Below are positions 46,985 through 57,400 of a stretch of DNA of 64,000 bases, in pieces (position 1 is the stretch's first letter; the number at the start of each line of letters is the position of its first letter). This stretch comes from Variovorax sp. S12S4. Lineage in GTDB: Bacteria; Pseudomonadota; Gammaproteobacteria; Burkholderiales; Burkholderiaceae_C. Both the position numbers and the translations under genes were made by a program. The stretch covers positions 1,527,001 through 1,591,000 of the forward strand of contig NZ_JALPKR020000002.1 of NCBI RefSeq assembly GCF_023195515.1, given 5' to 3'. The notes below the pieces were generated by a model that saw only the letters and a program-made list of their open reading frames with translations, was not told the origin of the DNA and searched no databases.

Positions 46985-48550
46985 TCAGCGCAGCGGCGGC
47001 TCTTCAGCCTGCCGCTTCACCATCGCTTCCACCGCCCGCGCACGGGTGTCGATGATCGACGCCTCGTAGTGGTCGATGGGCGCACCGGGCTTGCGCACCA
47101 GCTCCTGCGCGGCCTTGAAGCGGTCGCGTGCAGCGGGGTAGTCGAGGATGGCCACGTTCGCTTCCGCATCGGCCCGCACGGCGCGCAAGGTGTCGTTCTG
47201 TGCGCCGTAAAGATTGGCCAGCGCCCGCCAGGCAGTGGCGTCGCGCGGATGCGTGGCCACCCAGTCGCGCAGCACGGGCACCATGGGCGCAGGCTGGCGG
47301 GTGGCCACGGCGGCCTCGGCTGCGAGCAGCATTTCCGGCCGTTCCCTGGATTTCACGTCGAGCAGGGTGGCGGCCTTGGGAGCACCGCCGCCGGCGAGTT
47401 CGATTTCGGCGTTGAGCCATCGCGCCAGCTTGGCGGCGGATGCGTCTTCGGCGGTGCGCGCAGTCAATCGCTCGGCCAGTGCACGCGCCGATCTGAAATC
47501 GCGCAGCTCCTTGGCCGACAGCGCTGCCGCGTAGAGCGTGCCGGCCTGCTGGGCCGGGCTGCTCCTGGCGAACTCGCCGCTCGAGGCGGCGTCGACCCAA
47601 AGCCGCAGCACATCGACACCCGGCCGCGTGAGCACCCGCGCGCGCGCCGCAATCATCGCGTGGTCCATCACCAGCGGCATGGCCGGGGCCGCGTCCATGC
47701 GGAACTGGAATCGCCCCTGCATGTCCGAAATGCGCTCCGAGGTGAGCGGGTGGCTGCGCAGATAGGGGTACGAGCCGTTGTCGTTGAGGCGCGCGGCGTA
47801 CTGCAGCTTCTCGAACATGGTCGCCGCGCCCTGCGGTGCAAAGCCCGCCTGGGTCATCACGCCAAAACCGACACGGTCGGCCTCGCGCTCCATGTCGCGC
47901 GAGAAGCTCAGCTGGTTCTGCATGAAAAGCGCCTGGCTCCCCATGATCACGGCCTGGCCCGCATCGGCGTTACGGCTCTTGCTGGCCGCGATCATGCCGA
48001 GGATCAGCCCCGCCAGCATCAGCGGCATCTGCTTGCCCTGCCGGCTCATGATGCGCGAGATGTGGCGCTGCGTGACGTGCGAGAGTTCATGGCCGAGCAC
48101 CGTCGCCAGCTCGTCGCGGCTGCCCACGGTGGCAATCAGGCCCATGTTCAGCCCCAGGTAGCCGCCCGGCAGCGCAAAGGCGTTGATGTTGCGGTCGCGG
48201 CCCAGCAGAACGACCCAGGCAAAACGCTCGTCGAGCTCGGGCGTGAGCTCGCCGCGCTCGCGTGCGGCAGTCATCAGGCGCTGCCAGATTTCCTGCACGT
48301 ACGCGCCGACCACCGCGTCGTCGATATAGTCGGTGTCGCGATAAAGCTCGCGCGCAATCTGGTCGCCCAGCTGGCGCTCGGCGCTGGCCGTCATTTCGCC
48401 GCCGTCGCCCAGCCCCGGCAGCACCTGCAGCTGCGCGCGGGCAGGCACCGGCAACAATACCTGGCAAGCTATCAAAACAGTAGCGCACAACGACCGCAAA
48501 GCGGGCGCGGCAGAACTTTTTTTCTTGGCAAAAGGAGTCAAGCGCGGCAT
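46985..48550 (-). CDS. M48-family metalloprotease with TPR-like C-terminus (BepA/YfgC-like)
   Basis: About 521 residues. A Sec signal ([22 protein letters not shown]) leads to the M48 peptidase domain with the zinc motif [10 protein letters not shown] and the third ligand in [11 protein letters not shown]. The last ~220 residues are helical repeats like the TPR part of BepA. BepA acts in the periplasm on stalled or misassembled outer-membrane proteins such as LptD. ATG 48550 gives the signal peptide; the longer frame to 48589 would overlap the moaC leader. It is divergent from moaC with about 55 bases between starts. Confidence 0.9.
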   Translation of the reverse strand: MPRLTPFAKKKSSAAPALRSLCATVLIACQVLLPVPARAQLQVLPGLGDGGEMTASAERQLGDQIARELYRDTDYIDDAVVGAYVQEIWQRLMTAARERGELTPELDERFAWVVLLGRDRNINAFALPGGYLGLNMGLIATVGSRDELATVLGHELSHVTQRHISRIMSRQGKQMPLMLAGLILGMIAASKSRNADAGQAVIMGSQALFMQNQLSFSRDMEREADRVGFGVMTQAGFAPQGAATMFEKLQYAARLNDNGSYPYLRSHPLTSERISDMQGRFQFRMDAAPAMPLVMDHAMIAARARVLTRPGVDVLRLWVDAASSGEFARSSPAQQAGTLYAAALSAKELRDFRSARALAERLTARTAEDASAAKLARWLNAEIELAGGGAPKAATLLDVKSRERPEMLLAAEAAVATRQPAPMVPVLRDWVATHPRDATAWRALANLYGAQNDTLRAVRADAEANVAILDYPAARDRFKAAQELVRKPGAPIDHYEASIIDTRARAVEAMVKRQAEEPPLR

Positions 48551-48604
48551 TCCTCGTCCATGGCTCGGGCTCGTATGATGCACCTCCACACCGAACGTTC
48601 ACAC

Positions 48605-49087
48605 ATGAGCTCCCTCACCCATTTCGACGCTCAGGGCCAAGCCCACATGGTCGACGTCGCGGCCAAGCCCGCAACCCACCGCGTGGCCGTGGCCACCGGC
48701 CGCATCGAGATGCAGCCCGCCACGCTGGCGCTGATCGAATCGGGCACCGCAAAGAAAGGCGACGTGCTCGGCATCGCCCGCATTGCCGGCATCCAGGCCG
48801 CCAAGAAAACCAGCGACCTCATTCCGCTGTGCCACCCGCTGGCGCTCACACGCGTGGCGCTGGCGTTTGCGTTGGCCGAAGAAGGCAACGCGCCGCAGGT
48901 GGTGTGCACGGCAACGGTTGAAACCGTGGGGCCGACAGGCGTCGAAATGGAAGCGCTGACCGCCGTGCAGGTGGCGCTGCTCACGATCTACGACATGTGC
49001 AAGGCGGTGGACCGCGGCATGCGGATCACCGACGTGCATGTGCTCGAAAAGCACGGCGGAAAGTCGGGGAGCTACGTCGCTGGTTAG
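48605..49087 (+). CDS. moaC: Cyclic pyranopterin monophosphate synthase accessory protein MoaC
   Basis: 160 residues, matching the 161 of E. coli MoaC. It converts the GTP-derived 3',8-cyclo intermediate to cyclic pyranopterin monophosphate in molybdenum-cofactor synthesis. Conserved stretches are [70 protein letters not shown] and KHGGKSG. No other moa gene is near. ATG 48605 is the natural start; a strong ribosome-binding site is not apparent. Confidence 0.96.
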   Translation: MSSLTHFDAQGQAHMVDVAAKPATHRVAVATGRIEMQPATLALIESGTAKKGDVLGIARIAGIQAAKKTSDLIPLCHPLALTRVALAFALAEEGNAPQVVCTATVETVGPTGVEMEALTAVQVALLTIYDMCKAVDRGMRITDVHVLEKHGGKSGSYVAG

Positions 49088-49105
49088 CCTGCCAGCTAGG
49101 TAAAT

Positions 49106-50815
49106 CTAGGGCGACCGCGCGTCGACTGGCTGGCCCCTCAGCCACCGCTCGTATTCCACCGGAAAGGCGATTCGGAAGCGCTCCGCCTGTTCCCAGGCCT
49201 CTTGGTCCCGCCCCGTCAGTTCGGCGCTTTCGATCAGCTTGACGATCACGCGCGGCTCGGGCGAGAAATGCAGGGTGCGCGCGGCCAGGGAATGCATTTC
49301 GGCGGCATTGGCAGCGGTCACCCGCGTGAGCGTCAGTTCGGCAAAACCCACCTGCCGTACAAAGAGCCAGGACTTCTTCGCCTTGGCCAGCGTGTCGTCT
49401 TCGTAAGCCGGCAAACGTTCGTCGCGCGGCAGGTAGATCTGGCTGATGCGGATGTAGTCCCAGGTGGCATAGCCGACCACAATCGCCAGCGCAGTGGCCG
49501 CCACGGCGGGCAACACCGGCGCGTTGAGCCACCTGGCTTTGAGCCGTTGCCGCGACGAGACAACTCGCACCGGCCACAGCATTCCCAGGCACAGCCCGAA
49601 CACCAGCTGGAACGGCCCATACCAGAGCGGATATTCCAGCAGGCTGTGCAGCACGATCGCCCCCAGCATGCCCCACGCCATGAGCCGCGCCGGGTCGCGC
49701 TCGCGCCAGGGCCGCGCCGCCAGCACCATCCAGATGAACCCGCCGCAGATCAGCACCGATGCCGGTATGCCCAGCTCCACGGCCAGGTGCAGCGGCAGGT
49801 TGTGCGCGTTGTCCAGAATCTCCGGGAACCGTGGCCCTGAATACAGCGTGCTGTAGTGCGCAAAGGCCAGCTCGCCCCAGCCCCACCCCGTCCACGGATG
49901 CTCGGAAATCAGCGTGAGCACATTGCGCCAGAGAATCACTCGCGTGTGGTCGCCTGGGGCGCCTTCTTGCAGGCGGCGCATCATGCCTTCGACTTCGCTG
50001 GCGGTGAGTTGGGGCAGCACCCATGCGATGGCGAAATAGATCGGGATCATCGCCAGCAGCACGAGCGGCGGCGGCAGGCTGAAATGCTTCCTGTCGCTTT
50101 CAGGCGCGCTGCGGCGTTCGCGCCACGCGATCAAGGTTGCGACGCCTACGATCGATAGCAGCTGAAGCAGGCCGGTGCGCGACGTCGACGCCGCCGCGGC
50201 CACCAACAGCAGCGAAGCAGCCAACACCAGCCAACGCCTGATCTGCACCGACGGCTGCGTGGCGTGAATCCAGAGTGCTGCCACCAGCGCCATGCTGATC
50301 AGCGTGGCGAACTGGTTGCGCTGGCGCAGGTTGCCGTATGCCTGGCCGAGCGCGGGCGTGGTGGTCCAGGGCACCAGCGGTTCGGCAAGCCCGTAGTACT
50401 GGAGCAGGCCGAGGACGGCGCTGACGAGGCCGGCCGCGAGGATGCCGGTCGCCAGTACCGCTGGGGCGTAGGGGCCGCCCCGGGCGATGCCGGCGCCCAC
50501 GCAGGCGGTTGTTGCAATGGCGCCCAGCACTACGACGGCGGGCAGCCACAGAGCGGGCGAGCCGTGAGAGGAAAGCATGACCACCGCCATTCCGGTCGCT
50601 AGCCAAGCCCAGATGCCCCGCGCGGGCGCGCCGGGAGGGATTGCGAGAAGCAATGCTGCAAGGCAGATCCAGGTGGCGAACAGCTGCCAAACCTGGACCG
50701 AAGGACCGGCCACGAGGGGGCAGAGAAACGGGAGCGCGACCAAGCCGGCCCCCAAGGGACCCACTGCTTTTGACGGAAGTGCGGCCGCCTCGACGGGCGC
50801 AACGTGGGAAGTCAT
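49106..50815 (-). CDS. pglL: PglL-like O-oligosaccharyltransferase (O-antigen ligase family)
   Basis: About 569 residues with roughly a dozen membrane helices and a large periplasmic loop containing GWGWGEL and DNAHNLPLHLAVELG, the His-Asn signature of PglL/O-antigen-ligase enzymes. The C-terminal part (from about 450) is the soluble Wzy_C_2-like tail. PglL moves a lipid-linked glycan onto Ser/Thr of exported proteins, mainly pilins. The divergent neighbour here is a pilin-like gene and the whole minor-pilin cluster follows, supporting pilin glycosylation over LPS ligation. ATG 50815 is chosen; upstream in-frame residues look untranslated. Confidence 0.85.
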   Translation of the reverse strand: MTSHVAPVEAAALPSKAVGPLGAGLVALPFLCPLVAGPSVQVWQLFATWICLAALLLAIPPGAPARGIWAWLATGMAVVMLSSHGSPALWLPAVVVLGAIATTACVGAGIARGGPYAPAVLATGILAAGLVSAVLGLLQYYGLAEPLVPWTTTPALGQAYGNLRQRNQFATLISMALVAALWIHATQPSVQIRRWLVLAASLLLVAAAASTSRTGLLQLLSIVGVATLIAWRERRSAPESDRKHFSLPPPLVLLAMIPIYFAIAWVLPQLTASEVEGMMRRLQEGAPGDHTRVILWRNVLTLISEHPWTGWGWGELAFAHYSTLYSGPRFPEILDNAHNLPLHLAVELGIPASVLICGGFIWMVLAARPWRERDPARLMAWGMLGAIVLHSLLEYPLWYGPFQLVFGLCLGMLWPVRVVSSRQRLKARWLNAPVLPAVAATALAIVVGYATWDYIRISQIYLPRDERLPAYEDDTLAKAKKSWLFVRQVGFAELTLTRVTAANAAEMHSLAARTLHFSPEPRVIVKLIESAELTGRDQEAWEQAERFRIAFPVEYERWLRGQPVDARSP

Positions 50816-50972
50816 TCCGCTAATTGTGCCGACCGGCCGGGCCGACGAATGGCAGTGAGCGGGAGACGAGCGGTTTTGCAAAAAAACACAATTAGAGACA
50901 TTCTTTGACAACTGTCTGCAACTGTTGCCGCCCCTCTGGCGGAAGGCCTGAAATCGGTCTGAAAGGTGTCTC

Positions 50973-51452
50973 TTGAAGAAACAAGCAAGCTTTTTGCGTC
51001 GCGCTTCTCAGGCGCGACGCGGTTCGTGTGGCTTTACGTTGATCGAAGTGATGATCGTTGTGGCAATCATCGGTATCTTGGCTGCCGTCGGAGTGCCGGC
51101 CTACAACGACTATGTGCGCCGTGGGCAGTTGCCGGAGGCTTTCAATACGCTATCCACCTATCGGGCAACGATGGAGCAGTATTACCAGGACAACCGAAGC
51201 TACGGTCCTGCCGGGACGAATTGCGCTGCCAATGCAGCGGCCGCGTTCACACCCTCTGGCGCCAAATACTTCAGCTACAGCTGTTCAACTTCCAACAACC
51301 AGCAGAACTATGTGATCACTGCCACTGGAAGCGCAGGACAAGCGGTCGGTCACACCTACACCATCAATCACAACGGCGATCGGACTACCACCCAGTTCAA
51401 AGGCAGCAACGTAACGCAATCTTGCTGGCTTACGAGTGCTAGCACCTGCTGA
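50973..51452 (+). CDS. pilE: Type IV minor pilin (PilE-like)
   Basis: 159 residues. A TTG at 50973 starts a short basic leader ending at Gly before [27 protein letters not shown], the prepilin cleavage site and N-terminal helix with the conserved Glu5. The C-terminal domain has Cys residues near TNCAAN, YSCSTS and [12 protein letters not shown], forming the usual D-loop disulfides. It is the first gene of the minor-pilin operon and divergent from pglL. PilE-like is by layout; it could be an alternative major subunit, but pilA at 59582 is a better candidate for that. Confidence 0.85.
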   Translation: MKKQASFLRRASQARRGSCGFTLIEVMIVVAIIGILAAVGVPAYNDYVRRGQLPEAFNTLSTYRATMEQYYQDNRSYGPAGTNCAANAAAAFTPSGAKYFSYSCSTSNNQQNYVITATGSAGQAVGHTYTINHNGDRTTTQFKGSNVTQSCWLTSASTC

Positions 51453-51459
51453 TTGAGCT

Positions 51460-52068
51460 ATGGCGATCACCATGCGACAACGCGGCTTCACACTGGTCGA
51501 GCTCATCGTCACCATCGCGGTGCTGGCACTGATCCTTTTCTCAGTCATGCCGAACATCAGCACATGGCTGGAAAATACCCGTATACGCAACGTTGCCGAC
51601 TCGCTGCAGAACGGGCTTCAGCTGGCGCGCGGCGAAGCCGTGCGTCGCAATCAGAACGTGTCGCTCTGGCTGGTGTCGCTCGACGATCCGGCCGTGCTGA
51701 GCGATGACTGCTCTCTCTCAGGCGCCAGCGGTGCCTGGATAGTGAGCGTGAATTCGCCGATTGGACATTGTGCCGACGCTCCGTCAACGACCAGTTCTCC
51801 CATGATCGTTACAGGTCGCCCGTCCGGGGACAGCAGTGGAAGAGTCTCCGTCACCGCGATTCAGTCCGCTGACGGGTCCACCGAAGGCACAAGCGTTACT
51901 TTCAACGGTTTTGGCCGCATTGCCAACAGCGATGCCATTGGACAGATTGACGTAACCGGTACCAGTGGCACCAGGGCATTGCGAATCGTTGTCTCGCCTT
52001 CAGGCGCCGTACGCATGTGCGAGCCGTCCATTGTCGACAGCACTGCAAAGGATCCCCGCAAATGCTGA
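51460..52068 (+). CDS. fimT: Type IV pilus minor pseudopilin FimT/GspH family
   Basis: About 202 residues. Prepilin motif RGFTLVELIVTIAVLALILFSVMPN, with ATG 51460 or the second ATG at 51472 as start; the leader is short either way. NVADSLQNGLQLARGEAVRRNQNVSLW is the characteristic FimT/GspH stretch after the N-terminal helix. Two Cys (DDCSLS, GHCAD) and a C-terminal MCEP/RKC likely form disulfides. FimT-type proteins prime pilus assembly and, in some species, bind DNA during transformation through a basic C-terminus. Overlaps pilV by seven bases. Confidence 0.88.
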   Translation: MAITMRQRGFTLVELIVTIAVLALILFSVMPNISTWLENTRIRNVADSLQNGLQLARGEAVRRNQNVSLWLVSLDDPAVLSDDCSLSGASGAWIVSVNSPIGHCADAPSTTSSPMIVTGRPSGDSSGRVSVTAIQSADGSTEGTSVTFNGFGRIANSDAIGQIDVTGTSGTRALRIVVSPSGAVRMCEPSIVDSTAKDPRKC

Positions 52069-52526
52069 ATCGAGTGAATCGCAAGCCGGTGCACGGCGGA
52101 ATCAAGAACGCGCGCCGCCCATGTGAAGTCCGTCGCTCTCAAGGTATCGCATTGATTGAAGTGCTCGTAGCCTTGCTGATCTTCATGCTTGGGGTGCTCG
52201 GGCTGGTCGGCCTGCAAGCGTCGATGACGCGTGCCCAGACCGATTCCAAGGTACGCGCCGACGCCGCCTACCTAGCCAGTGAATTGAATGGACGCATGTG
52301 GTCCGACCTTACAAATCTGGCTGGTTACAACGGCGCCGGATGCGCCGCGCAAGCTCGATGCAGCGAATGGCAGAGCAAAGTCAGAAGCAGCCTGCCTAGT
52401 GGGAGCGGAGCCGTCACCGTCAATGCAAGCTCTGGCGATGTCGCCGTCACCATCAGCTGGACGATGCCGAACGGCGAAACGCACCAGTACGTCACGCACA
52501 CCACCGTCTCCAAGGCTGCGAACTGA
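52062..52526 (+). CDS. pilV: Type IV pilus minor pilin PilV
   Basis: 154 residues from ATG 52062, which overlaps the fimT stop (ATGCTGA). The leader is long (about 27 residues) and the cleavage site is SQG-IALIEVLVALLIFMLGVLGLVGLQ; Ile replaces the usual Phe/Met after the Gly. AQTDSKVRADAAYLASELNGRMW is the standard PilV continuation. PilV is part of the minor-pilin tip complex with PilW, PilX and PilY1. Confidence 0.9.
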   Translation: MLNRVNRKPVHGGIKNARRPCEVRRSQGIALIEVLVALLIFMLGVLGLVGLQASMTRAQTDSKVRADAAYLASELNGRMWSDLTNLAGYNGAGCAAQARCSEWQSKVRSSLPSGSGAVTVNASSGDVAVTISWTMPNGETHQYVTHTTVSKAAN

Positions 52527-52527
52527 G

Positions 52528-53667
52528 ATGCGCACCGCTAAATACATCCTCTCCAAGCATCCTTCCCAGCGGGGTTTCACCCTGGTCGAGCTCATGGTCG
52601 GCCTTGTTTTGGGTCTGCTCACAGTGCTGGTCATCAGCCAGGTGCTCGCGCTCGCCGAAGGCAAGAAGCGCTCAATCACCATGGGCAGTGACGCGCAGGT
52701 CAATGGTGCGCTATCGCTTTTCACCCTTCAACGCGATGTGCAGATGGCGGGCTACGGTGCGGCGGCAAGCCCAGATGCACTCGGCTGCTCAGTGACGGGG
52801 AAGTACGACGCGGGCGGCGCGTCATTTGTCTTTCCGCTGGCACCGGTCGTTATCACCAACGGCAGCAGCACCGACACCGACGCGCCGGACATGATCACTG
52901 TCTTGCAAGGCCGAACCACAAACTTCTCGGCCCCCATGGTCCTCAAGGAAGACCACCCACAGTCCAGCAACTACTTCGAGGTAGCGTCCTCATTCGGCGC
53001 CGTGGTCGGCAACATGATGATCGCCGTGCCAAAAATACAGGGTACCGGCCTGGGGTGCACATTGTTCAGCGTGACAAACGACACAACGTCCCCAGCCACG
53101 ACGCTGGGACCCACACGCGTACCTCACGCCGCCACCGCTGCGAGCAAATGGAACCAGAACAGCATATTCCCGGAGAGTGGATACGTGTCGGGCAGTTATC
53201 TGCTGAACATGGGTTCGATGGTCTATCGCAGCTACTCCGTCAGTAGCGCCAATAGCCTCCAAATGGTCGAACGCTCCCCTGTAAACGGGGCGCTGACGAA
53301 CCCGCCGTTGGAACTCTATCCGCAGATCGTCAACGTCCAAGCCATGTATGGCAAGGACACCAATGGCGACGGCGTTGTCGACACATATGACAACACCACG
53401 CCCACCAGCAACGCGGGCTGGCTGCAGGTGCTCGCGATTCGTATTGCAGTGGTGGCACGCAGCAATCAGTACGAGAAGGAGACGGTCACCGCGGGTCCGC
53501 CTCAGTGGGACGTCGGTGCGAACGCCACCATCGCAGGCACCGCCACCTGTCATGGGACCAGCAAGTGCCTTGGGCTGAAGGTGAGCCACGTCCCCGAGTG
53601 GGAGCACTACCGCTTCAAGGTCTACGACACGATCGTGCCTCTGCGCAATGTTCTCTGGAATTCCTGA
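52528..53667 (+). CDS. pilW: Type IV pilus minor pilin PilW
   Basis: 379 residues; starts one base after the pilV stop. Prepilin motif RGFTLVELMVGLVLGLLTVLVISQV, then RDVQMAGYGAA, typical of PilW. Near residue 275-285 it has DTNGDGVVDTYD, a calcium-loop-like D-x-N-x-D-G-x-x-D motif that recurs in many PilW proteins. The C-terminal part ends YRFKVYDTIVPLRNVLWN, a common PilW ending. Member of the tip complex. Confidence 0.92.
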   Translation: MRTAKYILSKHPSQRGFTLVELMVGLVLGLLTVLVISQVLALAEGKKRSITMGSDAQVNGALSLFTLQRDVQMAGYGAAASPDALGCSVTGKYDAGGASFVFPLAPVVITNGSSTDTDAPDMITVLQGRTTNFSAPMVLKEDHPQSSNYFEVASSFGAVVGNMMIAVPKIQGTGLGCTLFSVTNDTTSPATTLGPTRVPHAATAASKWNQNSIFPESGYVSGSYLLNMGSMVYRSYSVSSANSLQMVERSPVNGALTNPPLELYPQIVNVQAMYGKDTNGDGVVDTYDNTTPTSNAGWLQVLAIRIAVVARSNQYEKETVTAGPPQWDVGANATIAGTATCHGTSKCLGLKVSHVPEWEHYRFKVYDTIVPLRNVLWNS

Positions 53668-53675
53668 GCCATCCC

Positions 53676-54374
53676 ATGCAAATCAGACTCTTGAATCTCT
53701 CCCAACGTCGGCGCGCTCAACGCGGCGTCTCACTGCTTTTCGCTCTGCTGACCCTGGTCGCGCTTTTGCTTGCAACATTGGCGCTGGTACGTTCGGTTGA
53801 CACCAGCACGCTGCTGCTGGGCAACATGGGTTTCAAGCAGGATGCCACTTCGTCCGCAGACCAGGCCGCGCGCCAAGCCATTGACTGGTTGACTGCCAAC
53901 AGCGCCAGCCTAAACACCGACGCTGCTTCGAGCGGCTACTACGCAAGCACGCAAGAGCTTGCCGCCGATGGCATTACGGCAAAACCACCGATCGATGTAA
54001 CCGGTCGGCAACTCGCCGCCAGCAACAACCGCCAACTGATCGATTGGGATGGGAATAGCTGCCAGTCAGCCACGACCGGCACGTACAACGGCTGCACCGT
54101 AACGACCGCGGATGCCGGCACCATCAACAACAACGACGCCCGCTTTGTCATCTTCAGGCTGTGCTCCAAACCGGGCAACTACCTCACAGATGCAAGCATC
54201 AGTTGCGCCAAGCCAATTTCGAGCAGCGGTGCCAGCGTTACCAAGAAGGGCGAAATGAACTACGCCGAGCAGCCTTTTGCCGGTGGTGCATCCGGACCGT
54301 ATTACCGGATCGTGGTCCGCGTGCTGGGCGCGCGCAACACAGCCAGCTTCACCGAAACCATTGTCCATTTCTGA
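53676..54374 (+). CDS. pilX: Type IV pilus assembly protein PilX
   Basis: 232 residues. N-terminus RRRAQRGVSLLFALLTLVALLLATLALVRSVDTSTLLLGNMGFKQ in sections shows the PilX_N helix and the standard continuation. The lone Gly-Val-Ser cleavage region lacks Glu5, as is usual for PilX. Cys pairs (NSCQS, NGCTV; RLCSK, ISCAK) stabilise the globular head. Lies eight bases after pilW. Confidence 0.9.
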   Translation: MQIRLLNLSQRRRAQRGVSLLFALLTLVALLLATLALVRSVDTSTLLLGNMGFKQDATSSADQAARQAIDWLTANSASLNTDAASSGYYASTQELAADGITAKPPIDVTGRQLAASNNRQLIDWDGNSCQSATTGTYNGCTVTTADAGTINNNDARFVIFRLCSKPGNYLTDASISCAKPISSSGASVTKKGEMNYAEQPFAGGASGPYYRIVVRVLGARNTASFTETIVHF

Positions 54375-54416
54375 TGAGGGAGCGCCAATCCGGCGCCAGA
54401 CGGAAAACCCAACACC

Positions 54417-57400
54417 ATGAAAAATAGACTCACTCCTGTCCTCAATCGAAAGCCCCAAAGGCAGGCCATCTGCTGTGCGGCAATGGTCTGTGCATTTCTG
54501 GTGGGTTTGTTCGCCCCCGTTGTCGAGGCAGCCTCCACAGACCTGTCGAACCAGCCGATGGCCACGCTGCCTGCCGTTCAAGCCAAGCCGAACCTGTTGT
54601 TCGTCCTGGACGATTCGGGGAGTATGGACAACGACTACATGCCGGACCAAATGACCAGTGGCAGGTATGGATACAGTTCCGCGCAATGCAATGGCGTGGC
54701 CTACGACCCCACCATGACCTATTCGCCACCGCTCAATGCGGACGGAACGACTTATCCCAATGCGGTTTTTACAGCCGCACGCGACGATGGCTACAAAGCG
54801 GCGAATCCCACCACCAATCCCACCACTGATCTCAGCAACCGGGTCTATTACACCTACAGCGGTACTCAGCCCAAGATGGGCTGGGCCTACACGAGCGAGG
54901 GAGCTGTCCGGAACACGTTCTATAACGAATGCAGAACCGCGACCACCTCAGCGACCACGCTCTTTCACCCAGTGAGGGTCACCAGCGCTTCCGCCGAAGC
55001 TCAAAACTACGCCAATTGGTATTCGTACTACCGCAAGCGCTACCTGTTGATGCGCACCGCCATGGGCCGGGCGATTGCGGCGCTCGACTCGAGCTACCGC
55101 GTTGGCTTCAGCACAATCAGCGATGGAACCGCGGTGGATGGCGAAAACCATTTTCGCGATGTTAAAGATTTCGATATTGCGCAAAAAACCAACTTCTACA
55201 ACAGCCTCTATAGTGCCTCGCCGAACGGGTGGACACCTTTGCGCTCGGCCCTGTCCAAGGCGGGAAGGTATTTTGCGAACAAGGCTCCTGAGCAGAGCTA
55301 CGACCCCGTCCAGTACTCCTGCCAACGCAACTATGCGCTCCTCTCGACGGACGGCTACTGGAACAAGACCAAGGGCCTGAAGCTCAACGGTACCAGTGAG
55401 ATCGGGCAGCAAGACGGTACCGAGGCTCGCCCGATGCGGGACGACGCCCAAGTCATCGTCACAACCGTGACGCCCTACACCCAGGCGCTGACGAGAAACT
55501 CGGTTTCCACGCAGACGCAAACCAGAACCTGGACGCGCACCTCCACCACTGTTTCATCAACGCCAAAAGCCAGCAATCCGAACAGGGGGCAGTATGCCGT
55601 CACCACGCGTACGAATCAGCGCTACACCGAGACGCAAACCCGGACCCGTACGACGCCTCAATCCGCAACCTTGTCCTACTCCGAGACGGTAGTGACAACC
55701 GACGGTGTCGAGACTTCCAGAAGCACCAGCACGCCAGTCACTTCCACCTGGACCAGCACTGCGACACCGACCGAGTCGCTCACAGGCGATGGCCCTCCCA
55801 CCGCCAGCAGCAGCTTCACGGCCGGAACCGCAAACACAACCTACCAGACAGCTAAGGGCGACAACGTAACGGTCTATTCGACTCCCGTCGCAGGAACCTG
55901 GAGCGCATGGTCTACACCGGCAGCCATAACCAACTCGACGCCGGTTGCCCAGGCTCCTGTTACAGGCACGCCAACCCAAACGCAGTCCACCTCAGGGGGT
56001 ACCGGCAATACGCTGGCCGACGTTGCCCAGTACTACTTTGCAACGGACCTGCGCACCAGTGCGCTCGGCAATTGCACTTCGAGCAGTTCCGGCAGCAGCC
56101 AAGATGTTTGCAGCAACATCGTGCGCCCGGTGGGAAGTGACAGGGCTTCATGGCAGCACATGAATTCGTTCACCATCGGTCTTGGCGTGAGTGGCACCTT
56201 GCCTTATGACAAGAACTACCTGACCCAGACGGCCGGCTCCTATGTTGACCTGACCAGCGGCAGATTGAACTGGCCGGTGCCCGAAGGCGCGGACCTGAAT
56301 GACGGCGAGGGCGGCAACGCCACAAACGTGGACGACCTGTGGCACGCAGCCGTCAACGGCCGCGGCCAGTATTACTCGGCACTCAATGCCAGTGCGCTGA
56401 GCGAAGCCATCAACGGCGTCGTTACATCAGTGCAACAGGTTTCGGGGTCGGGTGCCACGGCATCGACCAGTTCGCTCCAACTGGTGGCCGGGGACAACAA
56501 CTTGGTCTTCCGCGCCAGCTACACCACGCAGCTTTGGACCGGCGATCTGCAAGCCTTTGCGATCAATGGTTCAACGGGCGTCATCGCGAATACCGCCACG
56601 TGGTCTGCGCAGGCAAAACTCGATGCGACCCCCGCTTCGGATCGCAGGATCTACTTCAGCAACGGTTCGGCCCTTCGGAGCTTCGAATATGGGAACCTGA
56701 GCACCGCACAGAGAGGTTACTTCGACAATTTCTGCAGCCAGAGCCTCATTGCCGCGCAGTGCGCGGTGCTCTCGGACAACAACAAGACGCTGGCCAATAA
56801 TGGCGCCAATCTCGTCGACTACCTGCGCGGCGTACGCACCTATGAAACGGCCAGCGTCGACGCGTCAAACAACAGCATTGCCGCGCTCTATCGCAAACGC
56901 GAACACGTGCTAGGCGACATCATCAATGGCGCCCCGGTCTATGTCGGAAAGCCGCCCTTCCGCTATGCCGACGCCGGCTACGCCGACTTCGTTACGGCGC
57001 AATCAACCCGCGCGCCCGTGGTGTACGTTGGCTCGAACGACGGCATGCTACACGCCTTCTCGGCCGCCAGCGGCAGCGCAGGGGGCACTGAGCTCTGGGC
57101 CTATGTTCCGGGCGCAGTCATGCCCAACCTCTACAAGATGGCTGACACAAGCTATGGCTCGAAACACCAATATTCCGTGGACGGAGCGCCGGTCATGGGC
57201 GACATCAAAATCGGCACGACCTGGAAGACCATTGTTGTCGGCGGCCTGAACAGCGGCGGCCGCGGCTACTACGCACTGGACATCACCGACCCCAACGATC
57301 CCAAGGCTCTTTGGGAGTTCACCGATCCCAACCTGGGCCTGAGCTTCGGCAACCCGGTGATTGCAAAACGCAGCGACGGCACTTGGATCGTTGCATTTAC

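Noticed and set aside
50905..50935. TTGACA (about 50907) as a sigma-70 -35 box for the minor-pilin operon
   Set aside because: No acceptable -10 box at 16-18 bases; left unannotated.
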